Positions 1 through 7,464 of a stretch of 64,000 nucleotides of DNA are shown here, in pieces (the first letter of the stretch is position 1; every line of letters begins with the position of its first letter). The notes under the pieces are model-generated. The model was not told where the DNA came from, did no database searches, and saw only the letters and a list, made by a program, of their open reading frames with translations. The stretch covers positions 62,001 through 126,000 of the forward strand of contig JABWCQ010000008.1 of NCBI GenBank assembly GCA_013360195.1, written 5' to 3'. Both the position numbers and the translations under genes were made by a program. Source of the DNA: a bacterium (lineage in GTDB: Bacteria > Electryoneota > RPQS01).

Positions 1-2
1 TT

Positions 3-746
3 GAGGTGCTGAACGACGGCACGGTGGTCTGCACTTATTCCGGCAGACGCACGACGCAATTCACCTACAGCTCGGGCACGTTTGTCTCCACCAATCAAGG
101 CACGAGCTGGACCGACCGCTCCGACTCGATGATGGTTTATTGGACCAAGGATGTCGTGATTGACCCGCATGATGACACACAAAACACGTGGTATGTGGCT
201 GTGCATCGCGGTTGGGGCGGTCCGCCCAATGACCGCGGCGGAGTCTTCCGCTCCACCAATCGCGGGGTCAGTTGGACACGAATTTGTGATGAACTCTACA
301 GCGAGTCTATTGCCATTCATCCCGACAATCCCGACATTGCCTATGTGACGACCGAAGAGAGCGGATTGTTTTACACGGAGAATTTGAGCGACGCGGCTCC
401 CGACTGGATTCAACTGTCCGAATACCCGTTCATGCATCCCCAGCGCGTGTTCTTTAGTCCGTACAACTCGAACGAGGTGTGGGTAACGAGCTTCGGCAAC
501 GGCATGAGAAAAGGAACCACAGGCGGGCTTGATGCGCCGCAAAACTTGACGATTACCGCAGTCGGCGACTCGCTCTCCTGCAGATGGCAGGCTGTCCCCG
601 GCGCGGCGAACTACTTCATCTGGTCAAGCGACAACCCGGGCGCTCCGTTTGAAGATTACACGCTCGAATTAAGCACATCGGCGGTGTCGGCGATGCTCGC
701 GCTGCCCGCAAATTATCAACGTGTCTATGTGGTTACGGCTGAGTAG
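3..746 (+). CDS. Secreted BNR/Asp-box propeller protein, 3' part only
   Basis: The frame is open to the left edge of the window, so the gene's beginning is missing and the GTG at 6 is not likely the real start. The visible part has two Asp-box-like motifs (STNQGTSW and STNRGVSW) inside repeats typical of BNR/sortilin-like beta-propellers, which occur in sialidases and in many non-enzymatic secreted proteins. From about position 531 the protein ends in a roughly 70-residue fibronectin-III-like module (GDSLSCRWQ, then YTLELSTSA and a final RVYVV) that is also found at the C-termini of the chitinase at 727 and the LVIVD protein at 3973. No T9SS tail is present. The last 20 bp overlap the start of the chitinase gene in another frame, which suggests translational coupling. 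Substrate and activity are unknown. Confidence 0.7.
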   Translation, partial: EVLNDGTVVCTYSGRRTTQFTYSSGTFVSTNQGTSWTDRSDSMMVYWTKDVVIDPHDDTQNTWYVAVHRGWGGPPNDRGGVFRSTNRGVSWTRICDELYSESIAIHPDNPDIAYVTTEESGLFYTENLSDAAPDWIQLSEYPFMHPQRVFFSPYNSNEVWVTSFGNGMRKGTTGGLDAPQNLTITAVGDSLSCRWQAVPGAANYFIWSSDNPGAPFEDYTLELSTSAVSAMLALPANYQRVYVVTAE

Positions 747-2145
747 CATTCTGCTTCTGTGTTTGACAGCTCATGCAGAACATATTGTCGGATATTATCC
801 GAGTTGGGCTATCTACGCGCGGAACTATCTGGTGACCGACATTCCCGCCGAACATCTGACGCACATCAACTACGCGTTTGCCAATATCGTCAACGGAGAG
901 ATTGCGCTCGGTGATTCGTATGCCGACATTGACCGCTTCTACCCCGGCGATTGCTGGGACCCGGGCTGTGAGCGCGGCAACTTTCATCAACTGCGCATTT
1001 TGAAGCATCAGCATCCGCAACTGAAAACGCTGATTTCCGTCGGCGGTTGGACATGGAGTGAGAACTTTTCCGATGCCGCTGCCACTCCCGCCGCGCGTGA
1101 GCTGTTTGCCAACTCGTGCGCCGAGTTCATCATGGAGCACGGCTTTGACGGCGTTGACCTCGATTGGGAGTATCCTGTGTTCGGCGGTGATTGGGATGTC
1201 GAGCATCGCCCCGAGGATGGCGCAAATCTGACGCTGCTGTGCAATCGCATTCGCACAAAACTCGATTCACTCGAAGCATTGAACGGACGACCGTACTTAC
1301 TCACGCTCGCCACGTCCGCCGGCGGCGAGCACATTGACGACCTCGAACTGCCGCAGCTTTCGAATGCAGTGGACTTTTTCAATGTGATGACCTACGATTT
1401 CCAAGGCGCGTGGAGCGCCTTCACCGGATTCAACGCGCCGCTCTATGCCGATCCCGATGATCCGTTTGCCGAACCGGAGCACTCGACGTTCAATTTGCAC
1501 GCTGCCATGCAGCACTATGTCGCCGACGGTGTGCCGCGCGATAAGCTGAATGCGGGGCTGGCATTTTACGGCAAGGGCTTCGGCAACGTTAACGATGCCA
1601 ACAACGGACTGTATCAGAGCTTCAGCGGCCCGTCGCCAAACGGCACGTGGGAGCCGGGAGTGTTTGACTATTGGCAGCTTGCACAAAGCTACGTCAATCA
1701 GAACGGCTACTCACGCTTCTTTCATCCGGTTTCGCGGGTTCCGTATTTGCACAATCCGGCGGCGAATATCTTCATCAGCTACGACGACACGGCATCTGTT
1801 CGCGAAAAGTGCGAGTACATTCTAACAGAGAATCTTGGCGGAGCGATGTTCTGGGAACTGGCTGCAGATCGCGACGGTGAACTACTGACAACGGTTCACA
1901 ACGCGTTTGAAAACGCCAATCAACTCGCCGCCCCGCAGGCTTTGACCGTCACGCGCATCGGCGACTCGCTCTCCTTCAGATGGCAGGCCGTCTCCGGTGC
2001 CGTGCAATACACGCTTTGGTCGAGCGCCTTCGCGGACGCTGCTCCGGAGGATTATAGTTTGGAATTGAGCACAAACGCGACTGCGGCAACCGTATTGCTT
2101 CCTGACGGAGCGGCACGAGTGTTTTTCATTCGTGCGGAGCCGTGA
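727..2145 (+). CDS. Secreted GH18 chitinase
   Basis: A glycoside hydrolase family 18 enzyme, expected to cleave beta-1,4-linked N-acetylglucosamine polymers outside the cell. Numbering from the ATG at 727, residues 1-17 form a signal peptide (MWLRLSSILLLCLTAHA). The family's SxGG strand motif is at SVGGW (104-108) and the catalytic DxxDxDxE signature is DGVDLDWE, with the acid/base Glu at 148. The later conserved MTYDFQG segment is also present. The C-terminus carries the fibronectin-III-like module shared with the flanking secreted proteins (from about position 1930). A GTG at 721 is an alternative start; neither has a clear ribosome-binding site, consistent with coupling to the overlapping upstream gene. 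Length is normal for a single-domain GH18 plus one accessory domain. Confidence 0.92.
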   Translation: MWLRLSSILLLCLTAHAEHIVGYYPSWAIYARNYLVTDIPAEHLTHINYAFANIVNGEIALGDSYADIDRFYPGDCWDPGCERGNFHQLRILKHQHPQLKTLISVGGWTWSENFSDAAATPAARELFANSCAEFIMEHGFDGVDLDWEYPVFGGDWDVEHRPEDGANLTLLCNRIRTKLDSLEALNGRPYLLTLATSAGGEHIDDLELPQLSNAVDFFNVMTYDFQGAWSAFTGFNAPLYADPDDPFAEPEHSTFNLHAAMQHYVADGVPRDKLNAGLAFYGKGFGNVNDANNGLYQSFSGPSPNGTWEPGVFDYWQLAQSYVNQNGYSRFFHPVSRVPYLHNPAANIFISYDDTASVREKCEYILTENLGGAMFWELAADRDGELLTTVHNAFENANQLAAPQALTVTRIGDSLSFRWQAVSGAVQYTLWSSAFADAAPEDYSLELSTNATAATVLLPDGAARVFFIRAEP

Positions 2146-2170
2146 GCGTCATGCTGAGCTGCGCGTCGCC

Positions 2171-2199
2171 TTGAAGTTTAGGAAAATTTTGCGTAACTT
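2171..2199 (+). promoter_or_regulatory. Candidate promoter for the repeat protein at 2239
   Basis: TTGAAG and TAACTT are separated by 17 bp, 40 bp upstream of the start codon. The fit is by eye only. Confidence 0.4.
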
Positions 2200-2238
2200 C
2201 GCTTCATTACCAATTTAGAACATCAATAAGGAAATGAA

Positions 2239-2727
2239 ATGAAGAAACTCATACTGACCGCCATTCTGTTAAGTCTACTCGTGCCGTGCACGACGCAGCT
2301 CTTCGCCGGCGACAAACCCATTAACCTTGCGCTCGTCACACCCATCCAGATTTTCAAGTCGAGCGAGTCCATCACGGGGCTGCGCTGGAATATCATCTAC
2401 GGCAAGAATGCCGACGTGACCGGAATTGACTTCGGTATTGCCAATCACGCCTCCGGCAAAATGCAGGGCATTCAGTGGGGCGCGGTGAACCTGGCTGGAC
2501 AGGGCGGAGCCGGAATTCAGTGGGGCTATGTGAACATTGACAAGGGTGGCACCTTCACCGGTCTGCAATACGGCATCTACAACGAGACCAATCAGATGGT
2601 CGGACTGCAGTTCGGGCTTGTGAATTGGGCGCAATCCGCCAACGGCATCCAACTCGGCCTGATCAACATTATCAGAAAGGGCGGCTGGTTCCCCGTATTC
2701 CCGATTATCAACGGCAGCTTCAAATAG
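2239..2727 (+). CDS. Secreted glycine-rich repeat surface protein (LA_2272-like)
   Basis: A 162-residue exported protein with a signal peptide (residues 1 to about 23, ending LFAG). The mature part consists of imperfect repeats of the form GIxxGxxN (GIDFGIANHA, GIQWGAVNLA, GIQWGYVNID, GLQYGIYNET, GLQFGLVNWA, GIQLGLINII). This pattern matches the family I know as LA_2272-type surface-repeat proteins, whose function is not established. The spacing suggests short beta-strands stacked into a solenoid or an outer-membrane-associated sheet. An AAGGAA ribosome-binding site precedes the ATG. A strong hairpin terminator follows, so the gene is probably a single-gene transcript. Confidence 0.7.
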   Translation: MKKLILTAILLSLLVPCTTQLFAGDKPINLALVTPIQIFKSSESITGLRWNIIYGKNADVTGIDFGIANHASGKMQGIQWGAVNLAGQGGAGIQWGYVNIDKGGTFTGLQYGIYNETNQMVGLQFGLVNWAQSANGIQLGLINIIRKGGWFPVFPIINGSFK

Positions 2728-2755
2728 GTGCGTGTTAAGCACCCGCTTACGCTGG

Positions 2756-2790
2756 CGCGGCGGCCTGAAAAGGTCGCCGCGTTTGTTTTT
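2756..2790 (+). terminator. Rho-independent terminator
   Basis: Arms CGCGGCGGCCT (2756-2766) and AGGTCGCCGCG (2771-2781) pair over 11 bp with one G-T wobble around a GAAA loop, followed by TTTGTTTTT. It closes the repeat-protein gene. Confidence 0.85.
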
Positions 2791-2825
2791 GGTGGTGGGA
2801 GGGAGGATGCCGGAGACCTCGCCGA

Positions 2826-2853
2826 GCCGGGTTAAGGCTTGGCGCAACCCGGC
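2826..2853. repeat. Inverted repeat GCCGGGTT/AACCCGGC
   Basis: Perfect 8-bp arms at 2826-2833 and 2846-2853 with a 12-nt spacer, lying between the terminator at 2756 and the promoter at 2932. There is no T-run on either side. Role unknown. Confidence 0.4.
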
Positions 2854-2931
2854 CGGAACTCGGGAGGAACCTCTGCCTCAAAATTAGGACTGATTCGCCG
2901 TAAATAACTGTAAAATATAATCCGATCGCAC

Positions 2932-2960
2932 TTGCTTTTTGGTTTTCCTGAGACTATATT
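2932..2960 (+). promoter_or_regulatory. Promoter of the membrane protein/regulator operon
   Basis: TTGCTT (2932-2937) and TATATT (2955-2960) with 17-bp spacing, directly in front of the dyad at 2968-2984. Confidence 0.6.
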
Positions 2961-2967
2961 ACAAACA

Positions 2968-2984
2968 AGTTTGCAATGCAAACT
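2968..2984. promoter_or_regulatory. 17-bp dyad, probable operator
   Basis: AGTTTGCA and TGCAAACT flank a single central A, a near-perfect palindrome. It starts 8 bp after the -10 box, where the transcript should begin, and ends just before the ribosome-binding site. This is the usual place for repressor binding. The winged-helix regulator encoded by the second gene of the operon is the obvious candidate ligand; that link is inference. Confidence 0.6.
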
Positions 2985-2999
2985 AAAAAGGAGGTGGCT

Positions 3000-3593
3000 A
3001 TGGCAAACTTGGAACAGGTCAGATTCGTAACCGAGCAGTATTACGAACTGCACGGACTCCGTTGGGTCATCTGGGGAGTCGTGTGCTTCTTCATTGCGGC
3101 CGAAAGCGCGGAACTGGTTCCAACTGCGCTGATTTTGGCGGTCGTCTTGCCCGTGGGACTGATCGGATTCGTGGGCGCCTCGCGGTATTACATGCGCCGT
3201 TTCGGTATGGTCGTCGGAGCCAAACGCAGCTACGGTCCAACGGCGTGGAGCCTGTTGGCCATTCCCGCGCTGCTGCTGGGATTTGCCGCGGACAAGTGGC
3301 TCGAGACACGGCCGTTCATCATGCCGATCATGTTCGCGCTGTGGTTTTTGGTGCAATTCTGGATGGTGGGGCGAAAGTGGCGCGCACACTATCTGTGGAT
3401 TGCGCTGACCATGATCGCCGTGAATCTCATGCTCGGCTTCATGGAGTGGCCTGAAGGTTCGCTGCTGCTGGAACGGGGATTTGTGACATGGACGCTGGCT
3501 GGCTGCGCGATGATCGTGGGCGGGCTGTGTGATCATCTGCTGCTGTCGCGCACTCTTGGCGGAAAGGCGGCCGAAGATGTCCGAACCGTTTAA
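3000..3593 (+). CDS. Small polytopic inner-membrane protein, function unknown
   Basis: About 197 residues from the ATG at 3000, chosen because AAGGAGGT sits 7 nt upstream; the earlier ATG at 2976 lies within the operator dyad. The sequence begins with a soluble stretch (MANLEQVRFVTEQYYELHGL) and then shows about six hydrophobic segments, including one at WVIWGVVCFFIAAES, so it is an integral membrane protein. I do not recognise a catalytic motif. It overlaps by 17 bp with a winged-helix regulator gene, an arrangement seen for small membrane proteins controlled by their own repressor. It might be a sensor or a transported-solute resistance protein, but nothing in the sequence decides this. Confidence 0.7.
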   Translation: MANLEQVRFVTEQYYELHGLRWVIWGVVCFFIAAESAELVPTALILAVVLPVGLIGFVGASRYYMRRFGMVVGAKRSYGPTAWSLLAIPALLLGFAADKWLETRPFIMPIMFALWFLVQFWMVGRKWRAHYLWIALTMIAVNLMLGFMEWPEGSLLLERGFVTWTLAGCAMIVGGLCDHLLLSRTLGGKAAEDVRTV

Positions 3594-3897
3594 GCAGATT
3601 GCCGAACTCGACCGGCTCGTGCATGATTCGTCCAGGCTCGCCATACTCACGGCGCTCGCGGCCTGCACCTCGGCGGACTTTCTCTATCTGGCCAGTCTGA
3701 CCGGACTCTCGAAGGGCAATCTGTCGAGCCACCTGTCCAAGCTCGAAGCGGGCGGGCTGATTACGATTGAAAAGCGCTTCCTCGGCAAGAAACCGAATAC
3801 GCTCGTCAGCCTGACCCCCGAAGGGCGCACGGCGATTGACAAGCACTGGGGGGAATTGGAACGGCTCAGGCAGGATTCAGCAAGCTGGCGGCAGTAG
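3577..3897 (+). CDS. Winged-helix transcriptional regulator (MarR/ArsR-like, HTH_34 type)
   Basis: A 106-residue DNA-binding protein from the ATG at 3577. The helix-turn-helix is at ADFLYLASLTGLSKGNLSSH, followed by a recognition-helix/wing region (LSKLEAGGLITIEKRFLGKK) and the usual LTPEGRTAI. This matches the single-domain winged-helix family related to MarR and ArsR regulators. There are no metal-binding cysteines, so an ArsR-type metal response is unlikely. The start overlaps the end of the membrane-protein gene, so the two are co-translated. It probably represses its own operon through the dyad at 2968-2984. Confidence 0.85.
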   Translation: MSEPFKQIAELDRLVHDSSRLAILTALAACTSADFLYLASLTGLSKGNLSSHLSKLEAGGLITIEKRFLGKKPNTLVSLTPEGRTAIDKHWGELERLRQDSASWRQ

Positions 3898-3898
3898 C

Positions 3899-3927
3899 TT
3901 GACAAAGGGAGATTCCGAGTGTAAATT
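3899..3927 (+). promoter_or_regulatory. Promoter for the LVIVD-repeat gene
   Basis: TTGACA (3899-3904) and TAAATT (3922-3927) with exactly 17 bp between them, 46 bp before the start codon at 3973. Its first bases overlap the end of the regulator gene. Confidence 0.6.
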
Positions 3928-3972
3928 GAAGAACGACTGATAACTGCTCACCAAAGTTCCGAGGATTCGAGC

Positions 3973-6027
3973 ATGCGTATCGCCTACAATAACCTATTGT
4001 CAATACTGCTTTTGAGCGGGCTTGTGTGCCCGCTCTCTTTGTTTGGGCAGGATAGTTTGAATGTAAGGAAGATAGGGGAAGTGAATCTCTGGACAAGCCC
4101 CGTAGGCGTCGAATGTTTAGATGGAGACTTGTTAGCCGTTGCAACCTCAAATACTACAGGTATTGTGCTTATGGATAACTCGAATCCTCAGGAGCCGCAA
4201 GAACTCGGCCAATTCCCTATTTGGAATGTTTCAACGCAGATTAAGTGTCACGATAACCGTATTTTCTTCGCAGGCTCGGAATACATTACGAATGATCGCA
4301 TGTATGCAGTCGATGTGTCCGATCCAGCGAATCCAACATTTATTGACTATGTCGACCGGTCCGGAGATCGATTTGATATTTGGGGTGACATTTTGTTCAT
4401 GACTCGCTATCCCAATGCGGCTCTAAGTGCATATGATCTACTAAATGATGATCCCTTCACAATCATACCTACTTTGAGTATGATAGGTGTTTCATTTGTA
4501 GCAGGATGCCTAAATCATGTTGCGATTGCGAGGTCTCCATTCAATACAATCGGAATTTATTCAGCAAGTCCGAATTCAGGATTCACATTAATAGATACTT
4601 TCAGCCTTCCCGAGAATCCTATTGATATTCAATCGATTGGAGACTACGAGCTTGCTCTATGCCGAGATGGGCTTCAACTTTTTTCCGTTACTGATTCGAA
4701 CATAACGCTTCATTGGTTCTTCTCGTTTCCGGGAAACTGTCGGTCGATGCGATTGGAAGGCGATCGTGCGTATGTGCGCTTCAACTATCCCTCGGGTTTC
4801 ACTCATATTTCTATTCTCGATTTGAGTGATCCACTGAGTCCGGACAGCATTGGAAACTTCCGCGCATACGGTGCAACTGCTCTGTTTGATGTGCACAATA
4901 ATATCGTGTACGTACCCCAACTGTATCCCGGTTATGCAGTTTTCGAGTATGACGTAACGTCACCCGATAGTGCAATTGAAATCAATCGGATTCAGAGTCC
5001 CGGACCGGGATTGAACTTTGCCATGTTGGATTCACTTCTTTATGTCGGTGGTACTGGTGGACCGTCTGGCATATGGAGTATCGCCGACCCCTTGCACCCT
5101 CTCCTTGTTGGGCGTGCCTTCGATCCTGGCGGAAGCTATGAGACGTGTATCGCCAACGGACGCGGCTATGTGGCAAGCGATGACGATTATTGGGTCTATG
5201 ATATGTCCAGCCCGTTAGCTCCGATTTTCCTTGGCAGAGGGGAGCCGGATGGCTGGCCAGAGTGCGCGGCTCCTGGTGTTGTAGGGTGTACAGACGGAAT
5301 CTATGGCGAAAATCAATTCGGTCAGAATAGGTATCGAGAGTTGGATAACGTCAAAAATCTTGAAGTATATGATTCGATAATGGTGGTTAGTGCAAACGGA
5401 ATAAACATTCTTGAGAATGTAGAATGGCAGACAATCGGTTATACCCCCACGCCTTCGTGGGATGTAAGGAAGCGGGGAGGGATTATCTACTCGGCTTCAA
5501 ACACTGCTGGGTTGAAGGTAATAGATGCAACTGATCTGTCCAACCCAGTATTGATTAATTCCATTCCAATCGAAGGAGAAACGCGGCAACTTGAATTGCA
5601 AGACAACATCCTCATGACCTGTTCCCGCGCAGGTGGCGTACGCTTTTGGGATGTTAGTATTCCCGAATCGCCGCAGTTAATCGGCATGTATGAATCAGGC
5701 AATTCAGCTGAGGATGTCGTTCTCATTGATACAGTTGCGTATGTAGCGGACTACTACAAGCTAACCGTGCTCGACGTGTCTGACGCGCTTGCTTTAGCCG
5801 GGCCGCCGCGTCCGCAAGGGTTGGCAATTGTCGCCGTGAGTGATTCGCTGTACCTTAGCTGGCGTCAAGCGCGAAACGCGACTTCTTACCGCCTGTGGTG
5901 TAGCGTTGATGCGGCATTGCCAGAGGAGCTCTACACGCTTGCAGTATCAACTTCCGATACTGTAGCAGTTTTGCCGTTAGACGGGGAATCAAGTAGGTTT
6001 TTCTTTGTGACGGCTATTCGCGAATAA
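3973..6027 (+). CDS. Secreted LVIVD-repeat beta-propeller protein
   Basis: A 684-residue exported protein with a signal peptide ending near SLFGQ (residue 26). It contains repeated blocks of the LVIVD type, for example VDVSDPANPTFIDYV, YDMSSPLAPIFLG, IDATDLSNPVLINSI and WDVSIPESPQLIG. Such repeats are predicted to form beta-propellers on the cell surface, and no enzymatic role is established. The C-terminus is the fibronectin-III-like module also present in the proteins at 3-746 and 727-2145 (here from about 5803: SDSLYLSWRQ, YTLAVSTSD, RFFFVTA). It has no T9SS tail. Base composition is visibly more A+T-rich than the neighbouring metabolic genes. Function beyond surface display is unknown. 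Confidence 0.8.
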   Translation: MRIAYNNLLSILLLSGLVCPLSLFGQDSLNVRKIGEVNLWTSPVGVECLDGDLLAVATSNTTGIVLMDNSNPQEPQELGQFPIWNVSTQIKCHDNRIFFAGSEYITNDRMYAVDVSDPANPTFIDYVDRSGDRFDIWGDILFMTRYPNAALSAYDLLNDDPFTIIPTLSMIGVSFVAGCLNHVAIARSPFNTIGIYSASPNSGFTLIDTFSLPENPIDIQSIGDYELALCRDGLQLFSVTDSNITLHWFFSFPGNCRSMRLEGDRAYVRFNYPSGFTHISILDLSDPLSPDSIGNFRAYGATALFDVHNNIVYVPQLYPGYAVFEYDVTSPDSAIEINRIQSPGPGLNFAMLDSLLYVGGTGGPSGIWSIADPLHPLLVGRAFDPGGSYETCIANGRGYVASDDDYWVYDMSSPLAPIFLGRGEPDGWPECAAPGVVGCTDGIYGENQFGQNRYRELDNVKNLEVYDSIMVVSANGINILENVEWQTIGYTPTPSWDVRKRGGIIYSASNTAGLKVIDATDLSNPVLINSIPIEGETRQLELQDNILMTCSRAGGVRFWDVSIPESPQLIGMYESGNSAEDVVLIDTVAYVADYYKLTVLDVSDALALAGPPRPQGLAIVAVSDSLYLSWRQARNATSYRLWCSVDAALPEELYTLAVSTSDTVAVLPLDGESSRFFFVTAIRE

Positions 6028-6112
6028 CCGCTCGGTTCCTTCTCCTTCGGACAAGTCCACTTATATATTTCAACATCAAATTAACGCACATCAAAACATA
6101 TCAATATCACTC

Positions 6113-6140
6113 TTGCTATCCTGAGCAAAAACTGTATATT
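6113..6140 (+). promoter_or_regulatory. Candidate promoter of the pyruvate dehydrogenase cluster
   Basis: TTGCTA (6113-6118) and TATATT (6135-6140) with 16 bp between them. It leaves a leader of about 70 nt before the E1alpha start, in which GGGCA and TGCCC could form a short hairpin. Confidence 0.45.
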
Positions 6141-6213
6141 GACTGTTTCGGGCAGGTTCGCGATTTGCCCTCAAATTGATTTCAGATAAATAATTCAAAT
6201 AAAAGGATTTGTC

Positions 6214-7374
6214 ATGGCGACGGAAACCAAGGCGAAGAAGAACGACAAAACAAATGGACACATCGTGGGGAAAGGTTCGTCCTCCTTGTTCGAAGCTTTC
6301 GAGGCAACCTCGGGCAAAAAGCTCGAAGTCGTGGACCCGAACGGCAAGGTCATTCACCCCGAGTGGATGCCGGACATTGATGACGAGTTGCTGGTCGAAG
6401 GCTACAAGATGATGCGTTATGCTCGCATTGTCGATCTCAAGGCCGTCAACCTTCAGCGGCAAGGCAAGCTCTACACGCTGCCCGTTAATCGAGGACAGGA
6501 AGCCTGCGCGGTCGGTTCGGCGATGGCCCTGCGCAAAGACGATTGGCTGGTCCCGGCGTTCCGCGAAATCGGTGCATACATGTGGCACGGCTGGCCGGTC
6601 GAAACCCTGTACAAGTGGTACTTAGGCCTCGAATCCGGTGCGGTCATGCCCGAAGGTGTCAACAGCTTGCCGACCTCGGTGCCCATCTCATCACAGATTC
6701 CCCACGCGGCGGGAATCGGCCACGCAATAAACTACAAGGGGCTCGACCAAGTCGTGCTCTGCTACTTCGGTGACGGTGGCACGTCGGAAGGCGATTTCTC
6801 CGAAGGCTTGAACTGGGCCGCCGTGTTCACCTGCCCGTGTGTGTTCTTCTGCAACAACAACCAGTACGCCATCAGCGTCCCGCGCGAAATGCAAACCAAA
6901 GCTGCCACGATTGCGCAAAAGGCTGTCGGTTTCGGCATCCCCGGAATTCAGGTGGACGGCAACGACTTGTTCGCAGTCTATCGCGCCACCAAGGAAGCGG
7001 TGGACTATGCCCGCGCAGGCAACGGCCCCGTGCTGATTGAAGGCTTGACCTACCGCATGGGTGCGCACACGACGAGCGACGACCCGACCAAGTACCGCAC
7101 GAGCGAGGAAGAAAAAATCTGGGAGCCGCGCGATCCGCTGATTCGCGTCAGAAAGTATCTGGCGGACAAGGGGCTTTGGAACGACGCGAAGGAAACGGCA
7201 TGGGAAGAAGAGTGCGCCGCCAAAGTGGACACAGTCGTCCAGCACGTCGTTAACCTTGGACCCAATCCGATCCCCGAACTGTTTGAGAACCAATACGAAT
7301 CGCTCACCAACTCGCTTGAAGAGCAAAAAGCGGATCTCGAAGCGTTTTTGGCGTGGCAAAGTCGGAGGGGGTGA
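6214..7374 (+). CDS. pdhA: Pyruvate dehydrogenase E1 component, alpha subunit
   Basis: The thiamine-diphosphate-dependent decarboxylase alpha subunit of an alpha2beta2-type 2-oxoacid dehydrogenase. It decarboxylates the 2-oxoacid and passes the acyl group to lipoyl-E2 in the cytoplasm. The ThDP/Mg2+ motif runs from GDGGTSEGDF (186-195) to the NNNQYAIS block (214-221). The phosphorylation-loop region (MGAHTTSDDPTKYR) is also conserved. The N-terminal DPNGKV...PEWMP segment is like that of Bacillus-type PdhA, which favours pyruvate over branched-chain substrates, though this cannot be decided from sequence alone. The 386-residue length is normal. Its partner E1beta is not adjacent: a DUF559 gene and a lipoprotein gene (about 1.45 kb) lie between. 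Confidence 0.9.
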   Translation: MATETKAKKNDKTNGHIVGKGSSSLFEAFEATSGKKLEVVDPNGKVIHPEWMPDIDDELLVEGYKMMRYARIVDLKAVNLQRQGKLYTLPVNRGQEACAVGSAMALRKDDWLVPAFREIGAYMWHGWPVETLYKWYLGLESGAVMPEGVNSLPTSVPISSQIPHAAGIGHAINYKGLDQVVLCYFGDGGTSEGDFSEGLNWAAVFTCPCVFFCNNNQYAISVPREMQTKAATIAQKAVGFGIPGIQVDGNDLFAVYRATKEAVDYARAGNGPVLIEGLTYRMGAHTTSDDPTKYRTSEEEKIWEPRDPLIRVRKYLADKGLWNDAKETAWEEECAAKVDTVVQHVVNLGPNPIPELFENQYESLTNSLEEQKADLEAFLAWQSRRG

Positions 7375-7377
7375 TTT

Positions 7378-7419
7378 GACCCCCCCTAACCCCCCCGCTA
7401 AAGCGAGGGGGAATCAGAA
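7378..7419 (+). repeat. GC-rich palindromic repeat, copy A
   Basis: This 42-bp unit is identical to copy C at 7821-7862 and in the same orientation. It contains two runs of seven C, then a hairpin-forming core (CGCTAAAGCG flanked by C and G runs). It starts 3 bp after the E1alpha stop codon and pairs with the inverted copy at 7425-7459. Confidence 0.9.
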
Positions 7420-7424
7420 TCAGG

Positions 7425-7459
7425 TCTCCCCTCGCTTTAGCGGGGGGACGGTAGGGGGG
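7425..7459 (-). repeat. GC-rich palindromic repeat, inverted copy B
   Basis: The reverse complement of this stretch closely matches copy A (CCCCCCTA, then the CCCCCCGCTAAAGCGAGGGG core) with only a few changes. A and B together can form a long hairpin of over 30 bp immediately after the E1alpha gene, which could act as a terminator or processing site. Confidence 0.85.
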
Positions 7460-7464
7460 TAGAG

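Noticed and set aside
3-2145. Frameshifted single gene combining the propeller fragment and chitinase
   Set aside because: The first gene ends with its own complete C-terminal module and the second starts with a proper signal peptide, so they are two overlapping genes.
2832-3668. 278-codon minus-strand open frame
   Set aside because: It covers the promoter, operator and the membrane-protein gene on the other strand, and its His/Gln/Arg-rich translation is not protein-like.
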